DNA from: Corynebacterium dentalis
GTDB taxonomy: Bacteria > Actinomycetota > Actinomycetes > Mycobacteriales > Mycobacteriaceae
Direction: 5' to 3'
Assembly: GCF_900232865.1 (NCBI RefSeq)
Contig: NZ_OCTS01000007.1
Coordinates: forward strand, 124,001-188,000
DNA: 64,000 bases
Below the pieces are notes generated by a model. The model saw only the letters and a program-made list of their open reading frames with translations, searched no databases and was not told the DNA's origin. Positions 29,666-39,571 of the stretch are shown one piece after another; position 1 is the first letter of the stretch; every line of letters starts with the position of its first letter. The position numbers were made by a program, and so were the translations under genes.

Positions 29666-31273
29666 GTGAGCAAGGACAACCGTGGCGCGGAGAACGCAGA
29701 TCTCGAAGCCACAACTCAGGACGCGCCCACCGATGACGCGACGATCGAGGCGGCCCTGGAGCAACTTCCCGAGTTCGGCGAAGTCACGCTCGATGAGTCC
29801 GGACTGGCCTTGCCGATCGACGCCAACGCCGAGCACACCTCTGCAGCTGACTCCGAGGAGGCGATTGTCCGCCCCGTGACCGCCGAGGAAATGCGGGCGC
29901 TAGCGGAGACCGAAGCAGAGCTGGATTTGCGCTGGCCAGAGACGAAGATCGATCCGTCGATGGAGCGCATCGAGCTGCTCATGGATCTGCTGGGTAACCC
30001 CGAGCGCGCATTCCCTTCTGTGCACGTGGCTGGCACAAACGGCAAGACGTCCGTGGTGCGCATGGTGGAATCCCTTCTGCGCGCATTCCACCGTCGCACC
30101 GGGCGGACCACGAGCCCGCACTTGCAGCTGGTCACCGAGCGTATCGCGGTGGATGGCAAGCCCATTCACCCCGCCGATTACGTGGCGATCTGGAACGAGA
30201 TCAAGCCGTACGTGGAGATGGTCGATGCGCGTAGCGAGGCCGACAGTGGCCCGAAGATGAGCAAGTTCGAGGTGCTCGTGGCCATCGCCTACGCTGCCTT
30301 CGCGGACGCGCCCGTGGACGTGGCCGTGGTGGAAACCGGGATGGGCGGTCGTTGGGATGCCACCAACGTGGTCAATGCAGACGTGGCCGTGATCACGCCC
30401 ATCGGGCTGGACCATACGGATTACCTGGGCGAGACCATCGAGCTGATCGCGGGGGAGAAGGCAGGCATCATCAAGTCCCGCTGGGACGCCGAAGATTTGC
30501 TCACTCCGCCGGATAACGTCACGGTGATCGGCAAGCAGGATCCGGCCGCGATGAGCGTGCTGCTGGAGGAAGCCGTGGAGAAGGATTCCGCGGTGGCGCG
30601 TGACGGTGCGGAATTCGCCGTGTTGGAATCCAGCGTGGCCGTGGGGGGACAGCGTTTGACCATCCAAGGTTTGGGTGGTGTTTACGATGACATTTTCCTG
30701 CCCCTTTCGGGAGCTCATCAGGCAGATAACGCAGCGATGGCGCTGGCCGCCGTGGAAGCCTTTTTCGGCGCCGGTGGTGAGCGCCAGCTGGACATCGACC
30801 GCGTCCGCGAGGGCTTCGCTACCGTGGAATCGCCGGGCCGTTTGGAGCGCGTGCGCTCTGCGCCGAACGTATTCATCGATGCCTCCCACAACCCCCACGG
30901 TGCCAAGGCGCTGGCCGCGGCGATGGATCGCGATTTTTCTTTCCGACGCCTGATCGGCGTGGTCGGAGTGCTGGGCGATAAGGATGCGCGTGGCATCCTC
31001 ACCAACCTGGAGCCCGTGTTGGACGAAGTAGTGGTGACCCAAACGAATTCGCCTCGCGCATTGGATGCGGATGTGTTGGCGGAATACGCTCGCGATGCCT
31101 TTGGGGAAGAGCGCGTCCATGTGGCCTACAACCTGCCCGGAGCGGTGGAGCTGGCCACCCAACTGGCGGAGGAAGATGACGATGGCATGCTCTCTGGTTC
31201 CGGCGTAATCATCACCGGATCCGTGGTCACCGCAGGTGAGGCGCGAACCTTGTTCGGCAAGGATCCTGCCTAG
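29666..31273 (+). CDS. folC: Folylpolyglutamate synthase / dihydrofolate synthase
   Basis: 535 residues from a GTG start. Mur-ligase fold: P-loop VAGTNGKTSVVRM near residue 125, omega loop TSPHLQLVTERI, GMGGRWDATNV, GLDHTDYLGET and IDASHNPHGA in the C-terminal domain. The first 75 residues are an acidic, Ala/Thr-rich extension not needed for the fold. It adds glutamates to (dihydro)folate. It lies 67 bases after valS. Confidence 0.95.
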   Translation: MSKDNRGAENADLEATTQDAPTDDATIEAALEQLPEFGEVTLDESGLALPIDANAEHTSAADSEEAIVRPVTAEEMRALAETEAELDLRWPETKIDPSMERIELLMDLLGNPERAFPSVHVAGTNGKTSVVRMVESLLRAFHRRTGRTTSPHLQLVTERIAVDGKPIHPADYVAIWNEIKPYVEMVDARSEADSGPKMSKFEVLVAIAYAAFADAPVDVAVVETGMGGRWDATNVVNADVAVITPIGLDHTDYLGETIELIAGEKAGIIKSRWDAEDLLTPPDNVTVIGKQDPAAMSVLLEEAVEKDSAVARDGAEFAVLESSVAVGGQRLTIQGLGGVYDDIFLPLSGAHQADNAAMALAAVEAFFGAGGERQLDIDRVREGFATVESPGRLERVRSAPNVFIDASHNPHGAKALAAAMDRDFSFRRLIGVVGVLGDKDARGILTNLEPVLDEVVVTQTNSPRALDADVLAEYARDAFGEERVHVAYNLPGAVELATQLAEEDDDGMLSGSGVIITGSVVTAGEARTLFGKDPA

Positions 31274-31380
31274 TTCCGTATAGCAGACAATTTTTCGCGG
31301 CGGAACTGCAGCGCAGTACAGTAACCAATCGGAGTACACCTCACGTATCGCGTGAATCAGCCGACAGGAGTGCCAGACAC

Positions 31381-31809
31381 ATGGCGAGCAAGCAGCAAGA
31401 CAAGATGGGGCCACTAGGCCCCGGGCATGCGCCGAAGAACGATCCTCTGAAGGGCGTGCGCGGTGTGATGGCTGGTACTCACATCATGGAAGCCATCGTG
31501 ATCCTGCTGGTGCTGACCGTGGTGACCCGCGTGGACAATGGCGAGGCTGCCACCACGCTCAACCTGATCTATGTGTCTGGCTTGGGACTGCTGATGGTGG
31601 CCGCCGCGTTCGTGCAGAAGGCCAAGTTTGCCGACGTACTGAATATCGGTCTGCAGGTAGTGGCCGTGGCGGGATTTTTCGTCCACATTTCCATGGGGGT
31701 GGTGGCGCTGATGTTCGCCGCCGTGTGGTGGTACATCTACCACCTGCGAAATAACCTGCAGGAGCGCATGAAGCGGGGCTTGTTGCCGAGCCAGCACCTA
31801 GACATTTAG
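31381..31809 (+). CDS. DUF4233 small membrane protein
   Basis: 142 residues with four predicted membrane segments (MEAIVILLVLTVVT, LIYVSGLGLLMVAAAFV, VLNIGLQVVAVAGFFV, VALMFAAVWWYIYHL). The folC-DUF4233-ndk order is that of mycobacterial Rv2447c-Rv2446c-Rv2445c. Function unknown. The motif GVRGVMAGTHIMEAIV near residue 25 is its best family marker. Likely in the folC transcript. Confidence 0.88.
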   Translation: MASKQQDKMGPLGPGHAPKNDPLKGVRGVMAGTHIMEAIVILLVLTVVTRVDNGEAATTLNLIYVSGLGLLMVAAAFVQKAKFADVLNIGLQVVAVAGFFVHISMGVVALMFAAVWWYIYHLRNNLQERMKRGLLPSQHLDI

Positions 31810-31858
31810 GCCCGCGCAAAAGGGGGACTGCGAACGCGCGAGGGGAGCGCGTGGGCTG

Positions 31859-31864
31859 TAGAAT
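31859..31864 (+). promoter_or_regulatory. Candidate -10 element for ndk
   Basis: TAGAAT lies eight bases before the ndk start codon, which would give a very short leader. No clear -35 box. Purely by eye. Confidence 0.3.
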
Positions 31865-31872
31865 CGGCAACC

Positions 31873-32283
31873 ATGACTGAACGTACACTCATCCTGATCA
31901 AGCCAGACGGCGTCAAGAACGGCCACGTTGGCGAAATCATCGCCCGCATCGAGCGCAAGGGCCTGAAGTTGGTGGAGCTGGATCTCCGCACCGCTGACCG
32001 CGAGACCGCTGAGAAGCACTACGAAGAGCACTCCGACAAGCCATTCTTCGGCGAGCTGGTGGACTTCATCACCTCCGCACCACTGGTTGCAGGCATCGTT
32101 GAAGGCGAGCGCGCCATCGACGCTTGGCGTCAGCTGGCCGGCGGCACGGACCCAGTGTCCAAGGCCACTCCAGGCACCATCCGCGGCGACTTCGCTCTGA
32201 CCGTGGGCGAGAACGTGGTTCACGGCTCTGACTCCCCAGAGTCCGCAGAGCGCGAGATCGGCATCTGGTTCCCCAACCTGTAA
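31873..32283 (+). CDS. ndk: Nucleoside diphosphate kinase
   Basis: 136 residues. N-terminal [19 protein letters not shown], and the phosphorylated His in [17 protein letters not shown]. Actinobacterial short form without the C-terminal extension. It passes gamma phosphate from ATP to other NDPs. A terminator follows 45 bases downstream. Confidence 0.97.
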   Translation: MTERTLILIKPDGVKNGHVGEIIARIERKGLKLVELDLRTADRETAEKHYEEHSDKPFFGELVDFITSAPLVAGIVEGERAIDAWRQLAGGTDPVSKATPGTIRGDFALTVGENVVHGSDSPESAEREIGIWFPNL

Positions 32284-32327
32284 GCCTTCACGCTGTCGGT
32301 GGGGCCTTGCGCCCGCCCAACGAGCAA

Positions 32328-32372
32328 TCCCCGGTAGCACCATTTAATCGGTGTAACCGGGGACTTTTGCTT
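32328..32372 (+). terminator. Terminator after ndk
   Basis: Stem CCCCGGT..CACC / GGTG..ACCGGGG with loop ATTTAATC, then ACTTTTGCTT. It faces the convergent membrane-protein gene at 32400. Confidence 0.75.
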
Positions 32373-32399
32373 GTGCCTTTGCTAGTGGAGTGTGTCCTG

Positions 32400-33200
32400 C
32401 TATTGGCCGTTTTTGATCCGTTCCTGGTACTGATGGCTGGACTTGGGGGATAGGGTGACCCACTCCAGTGCTTCATCCCGGCTGCGCAGTTCGCGGATGG
32501 TCACCACGTCACCGGACTTCTTGGCCTGCGTCAGAGCGTTGTTGATATCCGCCTCAGAAGCGCGCAGCTTTTCAGAGAGGATCTTCACCATTACCGCGTT
32601 GTGCATTTGAAATCCGCCCGGAACCAGCAGCAGTGCATAGGCTCCGGCGATCAGTGCCTCGGGGCCGCGGGCTAGCACGGCATCTTCTTGTGCAGCGCCC
32701 TTTTCTTCGACGCCATGCTCCCCACCTGCAGACCCGTCGCGAGCCTCCAGGAGATCCTCCGGCAGCGTGTAATACTGCGGCCGAGACAACTGGCGTCCAA
32801 GAAGCGTGTAGAACAGTGCGAATCCAATGAGCCCCACGATGAGGCCGGTGCCCCAACCTGGCCAGATGCGACCGATGTTGACGAGGAAGAATCCGGAGAC
32901 AACCACTCCCAACAGCCGCATCTCTTCTCTCCAATTGGTAGCCGTGCGCTGGGCTTCCACATCCGTCTTGAGCGGATCGTAGTTATTGAAGCGCTCCCCG
33001 GGACGGCGCATCGCCTTCCACCACACCACTGCGCACCCGGCAAGACAGACCAACAGAATCAGAAATCCCACAGTTCGTCCCGGCTGGGCAACCGTCACGG
33101 CAATGGCCACGGCGAGGAGCGCAGCAAAAGCAGCCCGCGTTCCTACGCCGATGCTTCTGTTCTTGCCGAGGTCAATAAACTGCTGCGCCGTGATTTCCAT
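32400..33200 (-). CDS. Membrane protein of unknown function
   Basis: 266 residues from ATG 33200; a longer open frame extends to 33431 but overlaps the rne leader and start. Segments AAFAALLAVAIAVTVA, TVGFLILLVCLAGCAVVWW, LLGVVVSGFFLVNIG, GLIVGLIGFALFYTLL are membrane-spanning and another hydrophobic helix lies in the C-terminal half (GAYALLLVPGGF). The C-terminus, cytoplasmic by the positive-inside rule, is rich in charged residues. The linker EHGVEEKGAA is encoded by a dispersed motif copy. I recognise no family; divergent from rne, so it may share a promoter region of about 210 bases. Confidence 0.8.
   Translation of the reverse strand: MEITAQQFIDLGKNRSIGVGTRAAFAALLAVAIAVTVAQPGRTVGFLILLVCLAGCAVVWWKAMRRPGERFNNYDPLKTDVEAQRTATNWREEMRLLGVVVSGFFLVNIGRIWPGWGTGLIVGLIGFALFYTLLGRQLSRPQYYTLPEDLLEARDGSAGGEHGVEEKGAAQEDAVLARGPEALIAGAYALLLVPGGFQMHNAVMVKILSEKLRASEADINNALTQAKKSGDVVTIRELRSRDEALEWVTLSPKSSHQYQERIKNGQ
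32701..32726 (+). repeat. Dispersed TGGCGTCG motif copy, longest version
   Basis: Starts TTTTCTTCGACGCCATG and continues CTCCCCACC. The first 21 bases are identical to 14103-14123 and bases 32708-32726 match 6499-6517 at 18 of 19. It lies in the hydrophilic linker of a membrane-protein gene. Confidence 0.7.
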
Positions 33201-33413
33201 GCAGCTCACTTTAGTGGTCCACCGGACAGGCTTCATGCGCAGCCTGTCCCGCGAGTGTGCAAGAATGGAACATGGATATTGACCCACAACGACGATGCGG
33301 CCGATGTCTAACCAGACCTCACTGTACTTTTTATTGCGCAGCGGTCGCCCGAGGCATGCTTTCGGTTGCGACGCATTCCTCAGAGGCGATTTCCGCCTGC
33401 ATGAAGGAGAAAT

Positions 33414-36400
33414 GTGGCTAACCAAGCCCAAAAACTAGCAGCTCAAGCTGCACAAATTAATCGCACGGAATTGGGGGAGAAGACCCGAGTCCACGCGTTG
33501 GCAAAAATGCTGGGAGTATCCAGCAATGAAATGCTTAGCGTCCTGACTTCGCAGGGCATCAGTGACAAGCGCGCTGCCTCGACCGTCACCAAGCAGCAGA
33601 TAGAGACCGTGCTGGATAGCTTGGCGTCGGATAAAAAGGATGAACCCAAGACCGCCGCGAAGAAGACTGCCAAGAAGGCGGCGAAGAAGACGGTAAAGAA
33701 GGCCGCGAAGGAGACTGCGACCAGAAAGTCGACGACGAAGACCGCTAAGAAGTCCACCAAGAAGACGGCAAGGAAGGCGGAGACGAAGACGTCCGCCAAG
33801 CCGGACGTCAAGGTTGTCGAAGAACCTGCGGTACAGGGTGAGCAGGCGCCGGAGTCCGTATCTGCCGAGCAGTTGGCTGATGGGGGAGCTACCGGCGAGT
33901 TCGTTGCGGTGGCAGAGCCAGCGACGGAGGTCGCGCCACAGGTGGCTGAGGCGCACACTGAGAGTGCTGATGAAGCTAAGTCTGAGGCTGAGCCTGAGGC
34001 TGAGAACGATCCTTCGGATGCCACGGTGGATCAGATCATCGCGCCGCTGTTTAACAACGATGGCGATGCGGATTCCTCCGAATCGGTGCAGTCCAATGAG
34101 TCCACGGAGTCCGAGCAGAAGCCCAAGCGTCGGGTGCGCCGGGTTCGTCGTGTGGTGCGACGAGTCGGCGTGGATGCGGGAACTGCAGCAGATGGTTCTC
34201 AGCCGGAGAAGTCAGACTCAGCACAAACCGAGTCGGACAGCGCGCAGTCGGAAGACACCCAGCCGGAAGACACCCAGCCGGAGAAGTCTGACGCGCAGAA
34301 TTCCGATGCGGACGAAACCGCCCCAGAGAAGAAGGGGCGTGGAAATAATCGGAACCGGCGTCGGGCAAAGAACAACCGACGAGGCGACCAGGCGGAAGAT
34401 CGCACCGACGATCAGCAGGTAGACAGCGCCGACGATAATGCCGACCACGACCCTTCCGACCTGCACCCCGCAGAACGCGACGAGGCAGACATCGTCGATG
34501 AGCCAGTGCGCTTCAAGGGCAGCACGCGCCTGGAGTCCCGCCGCCGGTGGAAGCAGGAGAACCGCAAGGAATCCCGCCATGTGGTGAGCCGCAGCGAGTT
34601 CTTGGCGCGCCGGGAATCCGTGGACCGCGTCATGGTGGTGCGGGATTCTCAGCGCACCGACCACGAGGGTCTGACCACGCAGGTGGGCGTGGTGGAAGAC
34701 GGCATGCTGGTGGAGCACTTTGTGACCAGCGAAACCCAGCACTCGATGGTGGGCAACGTCTACCTGGGCACCGTGCAAAATGTGCTGGCCAGCATGGAAG
34801 CTGCATTCATCGACTTGGGAACCGGTCGCAATGCGGTGCTGTACTCCGGCGAGATGAACTGGCATTCCCCCCACTTGCACAGCAAGAACCGTCGCATCGA
34901 TTCCGCGCTGCGACCGGGTGATCAGATCATGGTGCAGGTCATCAAGGATCCCGTGGGCCACAAGGGCGCACGCCTGACTGCCCGCGTGAGCTTTGCCGGG
35001 CGTTACCTCGTGTACTTCCCAGGCGGCACCACCGCGGGGATTTCCCGCAAGCTGCCAGAGGCAGAGCGCAAGCGCCTGAAGGGGATCCTTTCGCGAGTGA
35101 TCCCGGGCGAGGGTGGCGCGATCATCCGCACGGCTGCGGAAAATGCCTCCGAGGACAACATCGGCGAGGACGTCAACCGTCTGCACAGCGCGTGGGAAAA
35201 CGTGCTGGAGCAAGAGAACAAGGCGCGTTCCTCCAAGGGCTCCCAGCCGGTCACGCTCTACGAAGAGCCGAACATGCTGATCAAGGTGATCCGGGACATC
35301 TTGAATCCGGACTTCTCCCAGCTCATCGTGGATGGCGACAAGTCCTGGGCCACCGTGCGTGATTACGTCAGCCGCATGGCGCCGGATCTCAAGGACCGAG
35401 TGGTCAAGTGGCACCCAGAGCAGCATGCAGACCAGGACATCTTCGCCGGCATGGAGCTGGATGAGCAGCTGTCCAAGGCGCTGAGCCGCAAGGTGTGGCT
35501 GCCATCGGGCGGTCACCTGGTCATCGACCACACCGAGGCGATGACGGTGGTGGATGTCAACACCGGATCTTTCATCGGCTCTGGCGGCAACCTGGAAGAG
35601 ACGGTCACGCAGAACAACCTCGAGGCAGCCGAGGAGATCGTGCGGCAGATGCGCCTGCGTGACCTGGGCGGCATGATCGTGGTGGACTTCATCGACATGG
35701 TGCTGGAGGAAAACCAGGATCTGGTGCTGCGCCGATTGACCGAGTTCTTGGGACGCGATCGCACCCGTCACAAGGTCTCAGAGGTGACCTCTCTGGGTCT
35801 GGTGCAGATGACCCGCAAGCGCTTGGGTATCGGTTTGTTGGAGACGTTTTCCACCGTGTGCGAGCACTGTGGTGGGCGTGGCGTGATTGTGCACGCAGAT
35901 CCCGTGGAGCACGAGGAAGAAGAGGACACTCATCCGCGTCGGGATCATGGTCACCGTAAGGAGCGCCAGCAGGCCAAGCGGGAAAAGCAGCGCCGTGAGG
36001 AGCATAAGGAAGAGCGGAAGGAAACTCGCAAGGACGATCGCAGGGCTCCAAACAAGGCCGAGCAGAAGTCCGAGAGCAAGCCTGAGCGCAAGTCCGAGCG
36101 CAACCACGGCAAGCGCGATGCCGAGCAGTCGAACAAGCGCGCGGAGGAGTCTCGCGAGCACAAGCAGCCGCGCGAGGAGAACAAGGCCAATGGCCGCGGT
36201 GGTTCCGGCAGTGGTGCCACGGCCACGCAGCGCCGTCGGGTTCGTCGTGTTGTCCGACGCCATGCTCCCGCCGACCACCAGACCTCCTCGGATCAGTCTG
36301 CGGGTGGCAAGAAGAAGGAGTCCGGCCGCGGTAAGTCTGCCCAGGATGCGAAGCAGGGTTCCGGTTCTTCCCGTTCCGCTTCCCACCGCGCCACCAGCTC

Positions 36401-36875
36401 TGCTGACCGTGTAGCGGCGCAGCGTTCGGAGTCCAAGCGCACGAAGCGTCGAGTACGCCGGGTAGTTCGCTCTGCTGCGCCTGCGGTTCAGCAGGACCAG
36501 GGTCAGCAGGGGCAAGCTCAGCACGATCAGGCTCGGCAGGATCAGACTCAGCAGGATCGTGGCCGGCAAGATCGCGACCAGCGGAAGCAGCAGCGGAAGC
36601 CCGCTGAGGCACGACAGAGTTTTGCGGAGGCAAAGGCGGAGTTCGATTCCTCGCCACGTCGCAAGCGCAATACTCGAGGCAATTCCCGGTCGGATATCCC
36701 TCCGCGTCCGGAGGACTTCCAGCAGCAGGCGGATGCACCTAAGGACGATGCACGCAGGGATACTGCCCGGAAGGACTCTGCGCCCAAGGACACTGCCCAG
36801 AAGCCGAAGGAGGCGAAGGTGGCGTCGAACAAAAAGAGGGGACGCGGACGGCGCGTGGTACGTCGGTCCAACTAG
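33414..36875 (+). CDS. rne: Ribonuclease E/G
   Basis: 1153 residues from a GTG start preceded by AAGGAGA. N-terminal IF2_N-like helical domain (VHALAKMLGVSSNEMLSVL), then Lys/Ala-rich repeats and an acidic segment to about 330. An S1 domain (NVYLGTVQNVLASMEAAFIDLG) starts near 440. The catalytic RNase E/G core follows with VVDVNTGSFIG, RDLGGMIVVDFIDM and zinc-link CEHCGGRG near 820. The C-terminal 300 residues are disordered with Arg blocks RRVRRVVRR, probable RNA-binding patches. It performs endonucleolytic mRNA and rRNA processing. Three motif copies fall in its low-complexity parts (33622, 36255, 36820). Confidence 0.95.
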   Translation: MANQAQKLAAQAAQINRTELGEKTRVHALAKMLGVSSNEMLSVLTSQGISDKRAASTVTKQQIETVLDSLASDKKDEPKTAAKKTAKKAAKKTVKKAAKETATRKSTTKTAKKSTKKTARKAETKTSAKPDVKVVEEPAVQGEQAPESVSAEQLADGGATGEFVAVAEPATEVAPQVAEAHTESADEAKSEAEPEAENDPSDATVDQIIAPLFNNDGDADSSESVQSNESTESEQKPKRRVRRVRRVVRRVGVDAGTAADGSQPEKSDSAQTESDSAQSEDTQPEDTQPEKSDAQNSDADETAPEKKGRGNNRNRRRAKNNRRGDQAEDRTDDQQVDSADDNADHDPSDLHPAERDEADIVDEPVRFKGSTRLESRRRWKQENRKESRHVVSRSEFLARRESVDRVMVVRDSQRTDHEGLTTQVGVVEDGMLVEHFVTSETQHSMVGNVYLGTVQNVLASMEAAFIDLGTGRNAVLYSGEMNWHSPHLHSKNRRIDSALRPGDQIMVQVIKDPVGHKGARLTARVSFAGRYLVYFPGGTTAGISRKLPEAERKRLKGILSRVIPGEGGAIIRTAAENASEDNIGEDVNRLHSAWENVLEQENKARSSKGSQPVTLYEEPNMLIKVIRDILNPDFSQLIVDGDKSWATVRDYVSRMAPDLKDRVVKWHPEQHADQDIFAGMELDEQLSKALSRKVWLPSGGHLVIDHTEAMTVVDVNTGSFIGSGGNLEETVTQNNLEAAEEIVRQMRLRDLGGMIVVDFIDMVLEENQDLVLRRLTEFLGRDRTRHKVSEVTSLGLVQMTRKRLGIGLLETFSTVCEHCGGRGVIVHADPVEHEEEEDTHPRRDHGHRKERQQAKREKQRREEHKEERKETRKDDRRAPNKAEQKSESKPERKSERNHGKRDAEQSNKRAEESREHKQPREENKANGRGGSGSGATATQRRRVRRVVRRHAPADHQTSSDQSAGGKKKESGRGKSAQDAKQGSGSSRSASHRATSSADRVAAQRSESKRTKRRVRRVVRSAAPAVQQDQGQQGQAQHDQARQDQTQQDRGRQDRDQRKQQRKPAEARQSFAEAKAEFDSSPRRKRNTRGNSRSDIPPRPEDFQQQADAPKDDARRDTARKDSAPKDTAQKPKEAKVASNKKRGRGRRVVRRSN

Positions 36876-37226
36876 GCCGGCCACGCACGGAGGTTCCGCG
36901 CTGGCATGGCGCGGAAAATCGCCGCCGTGAGCCAATCCAGGGAGATTTTGGTTATACGGCGGTCAGCGGGTAGTCTTGAGCAGTCGCTGTTCAAATCGCT
37001 GGCGACGTGCGCGTTTGCTGCGCACCAGAATCCTGCCCGCGGGATTCCCAGACGGTTCGTGAAACACCTAGCAGATGCCCTTTGCATCGCCGCGAGTTCC
37101 CGAAGCGCTCCAGCGAAAAGAACGCAGTGAAAACTATTGTCCAGTCAGGGCGAACACGCAGCCTAGCTTCGGCAAAGCCGCGCGCGAGTTCCTGAGTCGA
37201 AGAGAGAAAAAAGGGGTAGCCCTACC
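36876..37226 (+). other. Intergenic leader between rne and rplU
   Basis: 351 bases without a supportable gene. A short hairpin (TTCCGCGC/GCGCGGAA, 36894-36916) just after rne lacks a T-run. A candidate promoter lies at 36948-36976, leaving a leader of about 240 bases before L21. No known riboswitch or ribosomal-protein leader fold was recognised. Confidence 0.55.
36948..36976 (+). promoter_or_regulatory. Candidate sigma70-type promoter for rplU-rpmA
   Basis: TTGGTT, 17-base spacer, TAGTCT. Spacing is ideal and the -10 is one base from TATTCT-like forms. By eye only. Confidence 0.4.
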
Positions 37227-37529
37227 ATGTACGCGATCGTCAAGACCGGCGGCAAGCAGTACAAGGTTGCCGAAGGTGACCTCGTCAAGGTCGAGAAGAT
37301 CGAGGGTGAGCCGGGTAAGTCCGTGGCTCTCACCCCGGTTCTCGTCGTCGACGGAGCAGATGTCACCACCGGTGACAAGCTTGCCAAGATCACTGTTAAT
37401 GCTGAGATCGTGGAGCACATCCGTGGCCCTAAGATCCGCGGCATGCACTACCGCAACAAGACCGGCTACAAGCGCCGTTACGGCCACCGCCAGGACCTCA
37501 CGGTTCTGAAGGTCGCCGGTATCAAGTAA
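37227..37529 (+). CDS. rplU: 50S ribosomal protein L21
   Basis: 100 residues. [19 protein letters not shown], the [21 protein letters not shown] block (quoted in part: [15 protein letters not shown]) and terminal [10 protein letters not shown] are typical. First gene of rplU-rpmA. Confidence 0.98.
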   Translation: MYAIVKTGGKQYKVAEGDLVKVEKIEGEPGKSVALTPVLVVDGADVTTGDKLAKITVNAEIVEHIRGPKIRGMHYRNKTGYKRRYGHRQDLTVLKVAGIK

Positions 37530-37570
37530 ACTACCGAGACACTTACTCTTCCTTAAGGAGGGAGACACTC

Positions 37571-37837
37571 ATGGCACACAAGAAGGGTGCATCTAGCTCC
37601 AGCAATGGTCGCGATTCCGAGTCCAAGCGTCTCGGTGTGAAGCGCTTTGGCGGTCAGCAGGTCAAGGCTGGCGAGATCCTGATCCGTCAGCGTGGAACTT
37701 CTTTCCACCCAGGTGAGAACGTCGGCCGTGGTGGCGACGACACCTTGTTCGCTCTCAAGGCAGGCGCCGTGCAGTTCGGCACCAAGCGCAATCGCCGCAC
37801 CGTGAGCATCGTTGAAGACGAGGTTGTCGAGGCCTAA
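37571..37837 (+). CDS. rpmA: 50S ribosomal protein L27
   Basis: 88 residues, AAGGAGG ribosome site. [29 protein letters not shown] is characteristic, here cited by [16 protein letters not shown]. It starts with the mature AHKKG form, so no cleavable Firmicutes-type N-terminal extension. L27's tail reaches the peptidyl transferase centre. Confidence 0.98.
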   Translation: MAHKKGASSSSNGRDSESKRLGVKRFGGQQVKAGEILIRQRGTSFHPGENVGRGGDDTLFALKAGAVQFGTKRNRRTVSIVEDEVVEA

Positions 37838-37856
37838 AGCCCCGAACTTCGTTTTA

Positions 37857-37897
37857 CCGCCAGTGGGATGGAAGACATCCTGCTGGCGGATTTTTTA
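37857..37897 (+). terminator. Terminator after rpmA
   Basis: Stem CCGCCAG..GGATG / CATCC..CTGGCGG followed by ATTTTTTAT. It uncouples rpmA from obgE. Confidence 0.9.
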
Positions 37898-37987
37898 TGA
37901 GTGCGAGATGAACTCGTTGAGCACTCGCAGTTTCGTTGTAGCTTTGTCTTTAGACAACACCCTCAGCATGAGGAAAGGAATCCGCCC

Positions 37988-39502
37988 ATGCCGCAATTCG
38001 TTGACCGTGTGGTCTTGCACCTGCAGGCCGGCGACGGAGGCCACGGCTGTGCCTCCGTCCACCGCGAGAAGTTCGTACCCCTCGGCGGACCGGACGGCGG
38101 TAATGGCGGACACGGCGGAGACATCGTCCTCGAGGTCTCTTCCCAGGTGCACACCCTGCTGGACTTCCACTTCCACCCGCACATTAAGTCCGGGCGTGGA
38201 GCCAACGGCGCTGGCGATCACCGTCACGGTGCCCGCGGTGAAGACCGCGTACTGCCCGTGCCCGAGGGCACCGTGGTTATCAACGAACGCGGGGACGTGC
38301 TGGCGGACCTTACGGGTGTGGGCACACGGATGATCGTCGCTCAAGGTGGCCACGGTGGCCTGGGCAATGCGTCGCTGGTCTCTAAGGCACGCAAGGCTCC
38401 GGGTTTCGCACTGCTCGGTGAGCCGGGGGAGCACAAGGACGTCACCCTGGAGCTGAAGTCCATGGCCGACGTGGGATTGGTGGGCTTCCCGTCTGCGGGC
38501 AAGTCCTCGCTGATCTCCGTACTCTCGGCGGCTAAGCCGAAGATTGCTGACTACCCCTTCACCACGCTGGCTCCCAACCTGGGCGTGGTTAATGTGGGCA
38601 ATGAAGTGTTCACTATGGCGGACGTGCCGGGTCTGATCCCTGGTGCCAGCGAAGGCAAGGGTCTTGGCCTTGACTTCCTGCGCCACATTGAGCGCACTGC
38701 CGTGCTGGCTCACGTGGTGGATGCCGCGAGCTTGGAGGCCGAGCGCAACCCGATCGATGACATTCAGGCTTTGGAGAAGGAACTGGCCAATTACCAGTCT
38801 GAACTGTCCACGGATTCCGGTTTGGGCGATCTGCGAGACCGCCCGCGCGTGATCATCCTCAACAAGATGGATGTTCCGGACGCGGAAGACATGGCTGACC
38901 TGCAGGAAGAAGAGCTCAAGCAGTTCGGCTGGCCGATCTTCCGCATCTCTACCGTGGCGCACAAGGGACTCAATGAGCTGAAGTACGCCCTGGCAGAGAT
39001 CATCGCCCAGCACCGTAAGGATCACCCGATTGAGTCCAAGCCGGCGCAGGTGATCACCCCGCAGTCTTTGCGCAAGAACTCTCGCGGTGGACACTTTGCG
39101 GACTTCGAGGTCTCCGTGGACCCCGAGTACCCAGATGCATTTATCGTGTCTGGCGAGAAGCTGGAGCGCTGGATCAAGCAGACAGACTTTGAAAACGACG
39201 AGGCCGTGGGCTTCCTCGCGGACCGTCTGGCCAAGGCTGGCGTGGAGCAGGAGCTGTGGAAGGCCGGAGCAGTGGAGGGCTCTGAGGTGACCATCGGAGC
39301 AATCACGTTCGAATGGGATCCACAGACCGCTGCGGGCGTGGACATGACTCCTACCGGCCGCGGTACGGACCAGCGTTTGGAGAAGAACCAGCGTGTGACC
39401 TCCGACGAGCGCAAGCGTGCCTCCCAGGCGCGCCGAGGCTTGATCGACGAGTTGGATTTCGGCGACGGCGAGCAGGCGGATACCGAGCGCTGGGAAGGTT
39501 AA
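37988..39502 (+). CDS. obgE: GTPase Obg (ribosome assembly)
   Basis: 504 residues from ATG 37988, with AGGAAAGGA upstream. Gly-rich Obg fold at 1-160 ([15 protein letters not shown]), G domain with P-loop [10 protein letters not shown] near residue 166, DVPG, NKMD, then an OCT domain ([11 protein letters not shown]) and a charged tail of about 50. It binds the 50S subunit and couples growth state to ribosome maturation. The operon neighbours L21 and L27 are conserved across bacteria. Confidence 0.97.
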   Translation: MPQFVDRVVLHLQAGDGGHGCASVHREKFVPLGGPDGGNGGHGGDIVLEVSSQVHTLLDFHFHPHIKSGRGANGAGDHRHGARGEDRVLPVPEGTVVINERGDVLADLTGVGTRMIVAQGGHGGLGNASLVSKARKAPGFALLGEPGEHKDVTLELKSMADVGLVGFPSAGKSSLISVLSAAKPKIADYPFTTLAPNLGVVNVGNEVFTMADVPGLIPGASEGKGLGLDFLRHIERTAVLAHVVDAASLEAERNPIDDIQALEKELANYQSELSTDSGLGDLRDRPRVIILNKMDVPDAEDMADLQEEELKQFGWPIFRISTVAHKGLNELKYALAEIIAQHRKDHPIESKPAQVITPQSLRKNSRGGHFADFEVSVDPEYPDAFIVSGEKLERWIKQTDFENDEAVGFLADRLAKAGVEQELWKAGAVEGSEVTIGAITFEWDPQTAAGVDMTPTGRGTDQRLEKNQRVTSDERKRASQARRGLIDELDFGDGEQADTERWEG

Positions 39503-39571
39503 GCGCACTTAATGCGCTTAATGCAGCGTAGTTTTTCACCGAAACATTAAGTAGCTGGCATACTGGGACGC

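Noticed and set aside
29900..31414. 504-residue open frame antisense to folC
   Set aside because: His-rich shadow frame; folC motifs on the plus strand explain the region.
34218..35771. 517-residue open frame antisense to rne
   Set aside because: High-GC codon bias produces long shadow frames opposite real genes; the rne frame has strong domain evidence and this one has no recognisable domain.
36876..37226. Known ribosomal-protein leader before L21
   Set aside because: No fold I recognise; kept only as a long leader with a candidate promoter.
37895..39508. 537-residue open frame antisense to obgE
   Set aside because: Mirrors obgE exactly in extent, no motifs, no ribosome site; shadow of a conserved gene.
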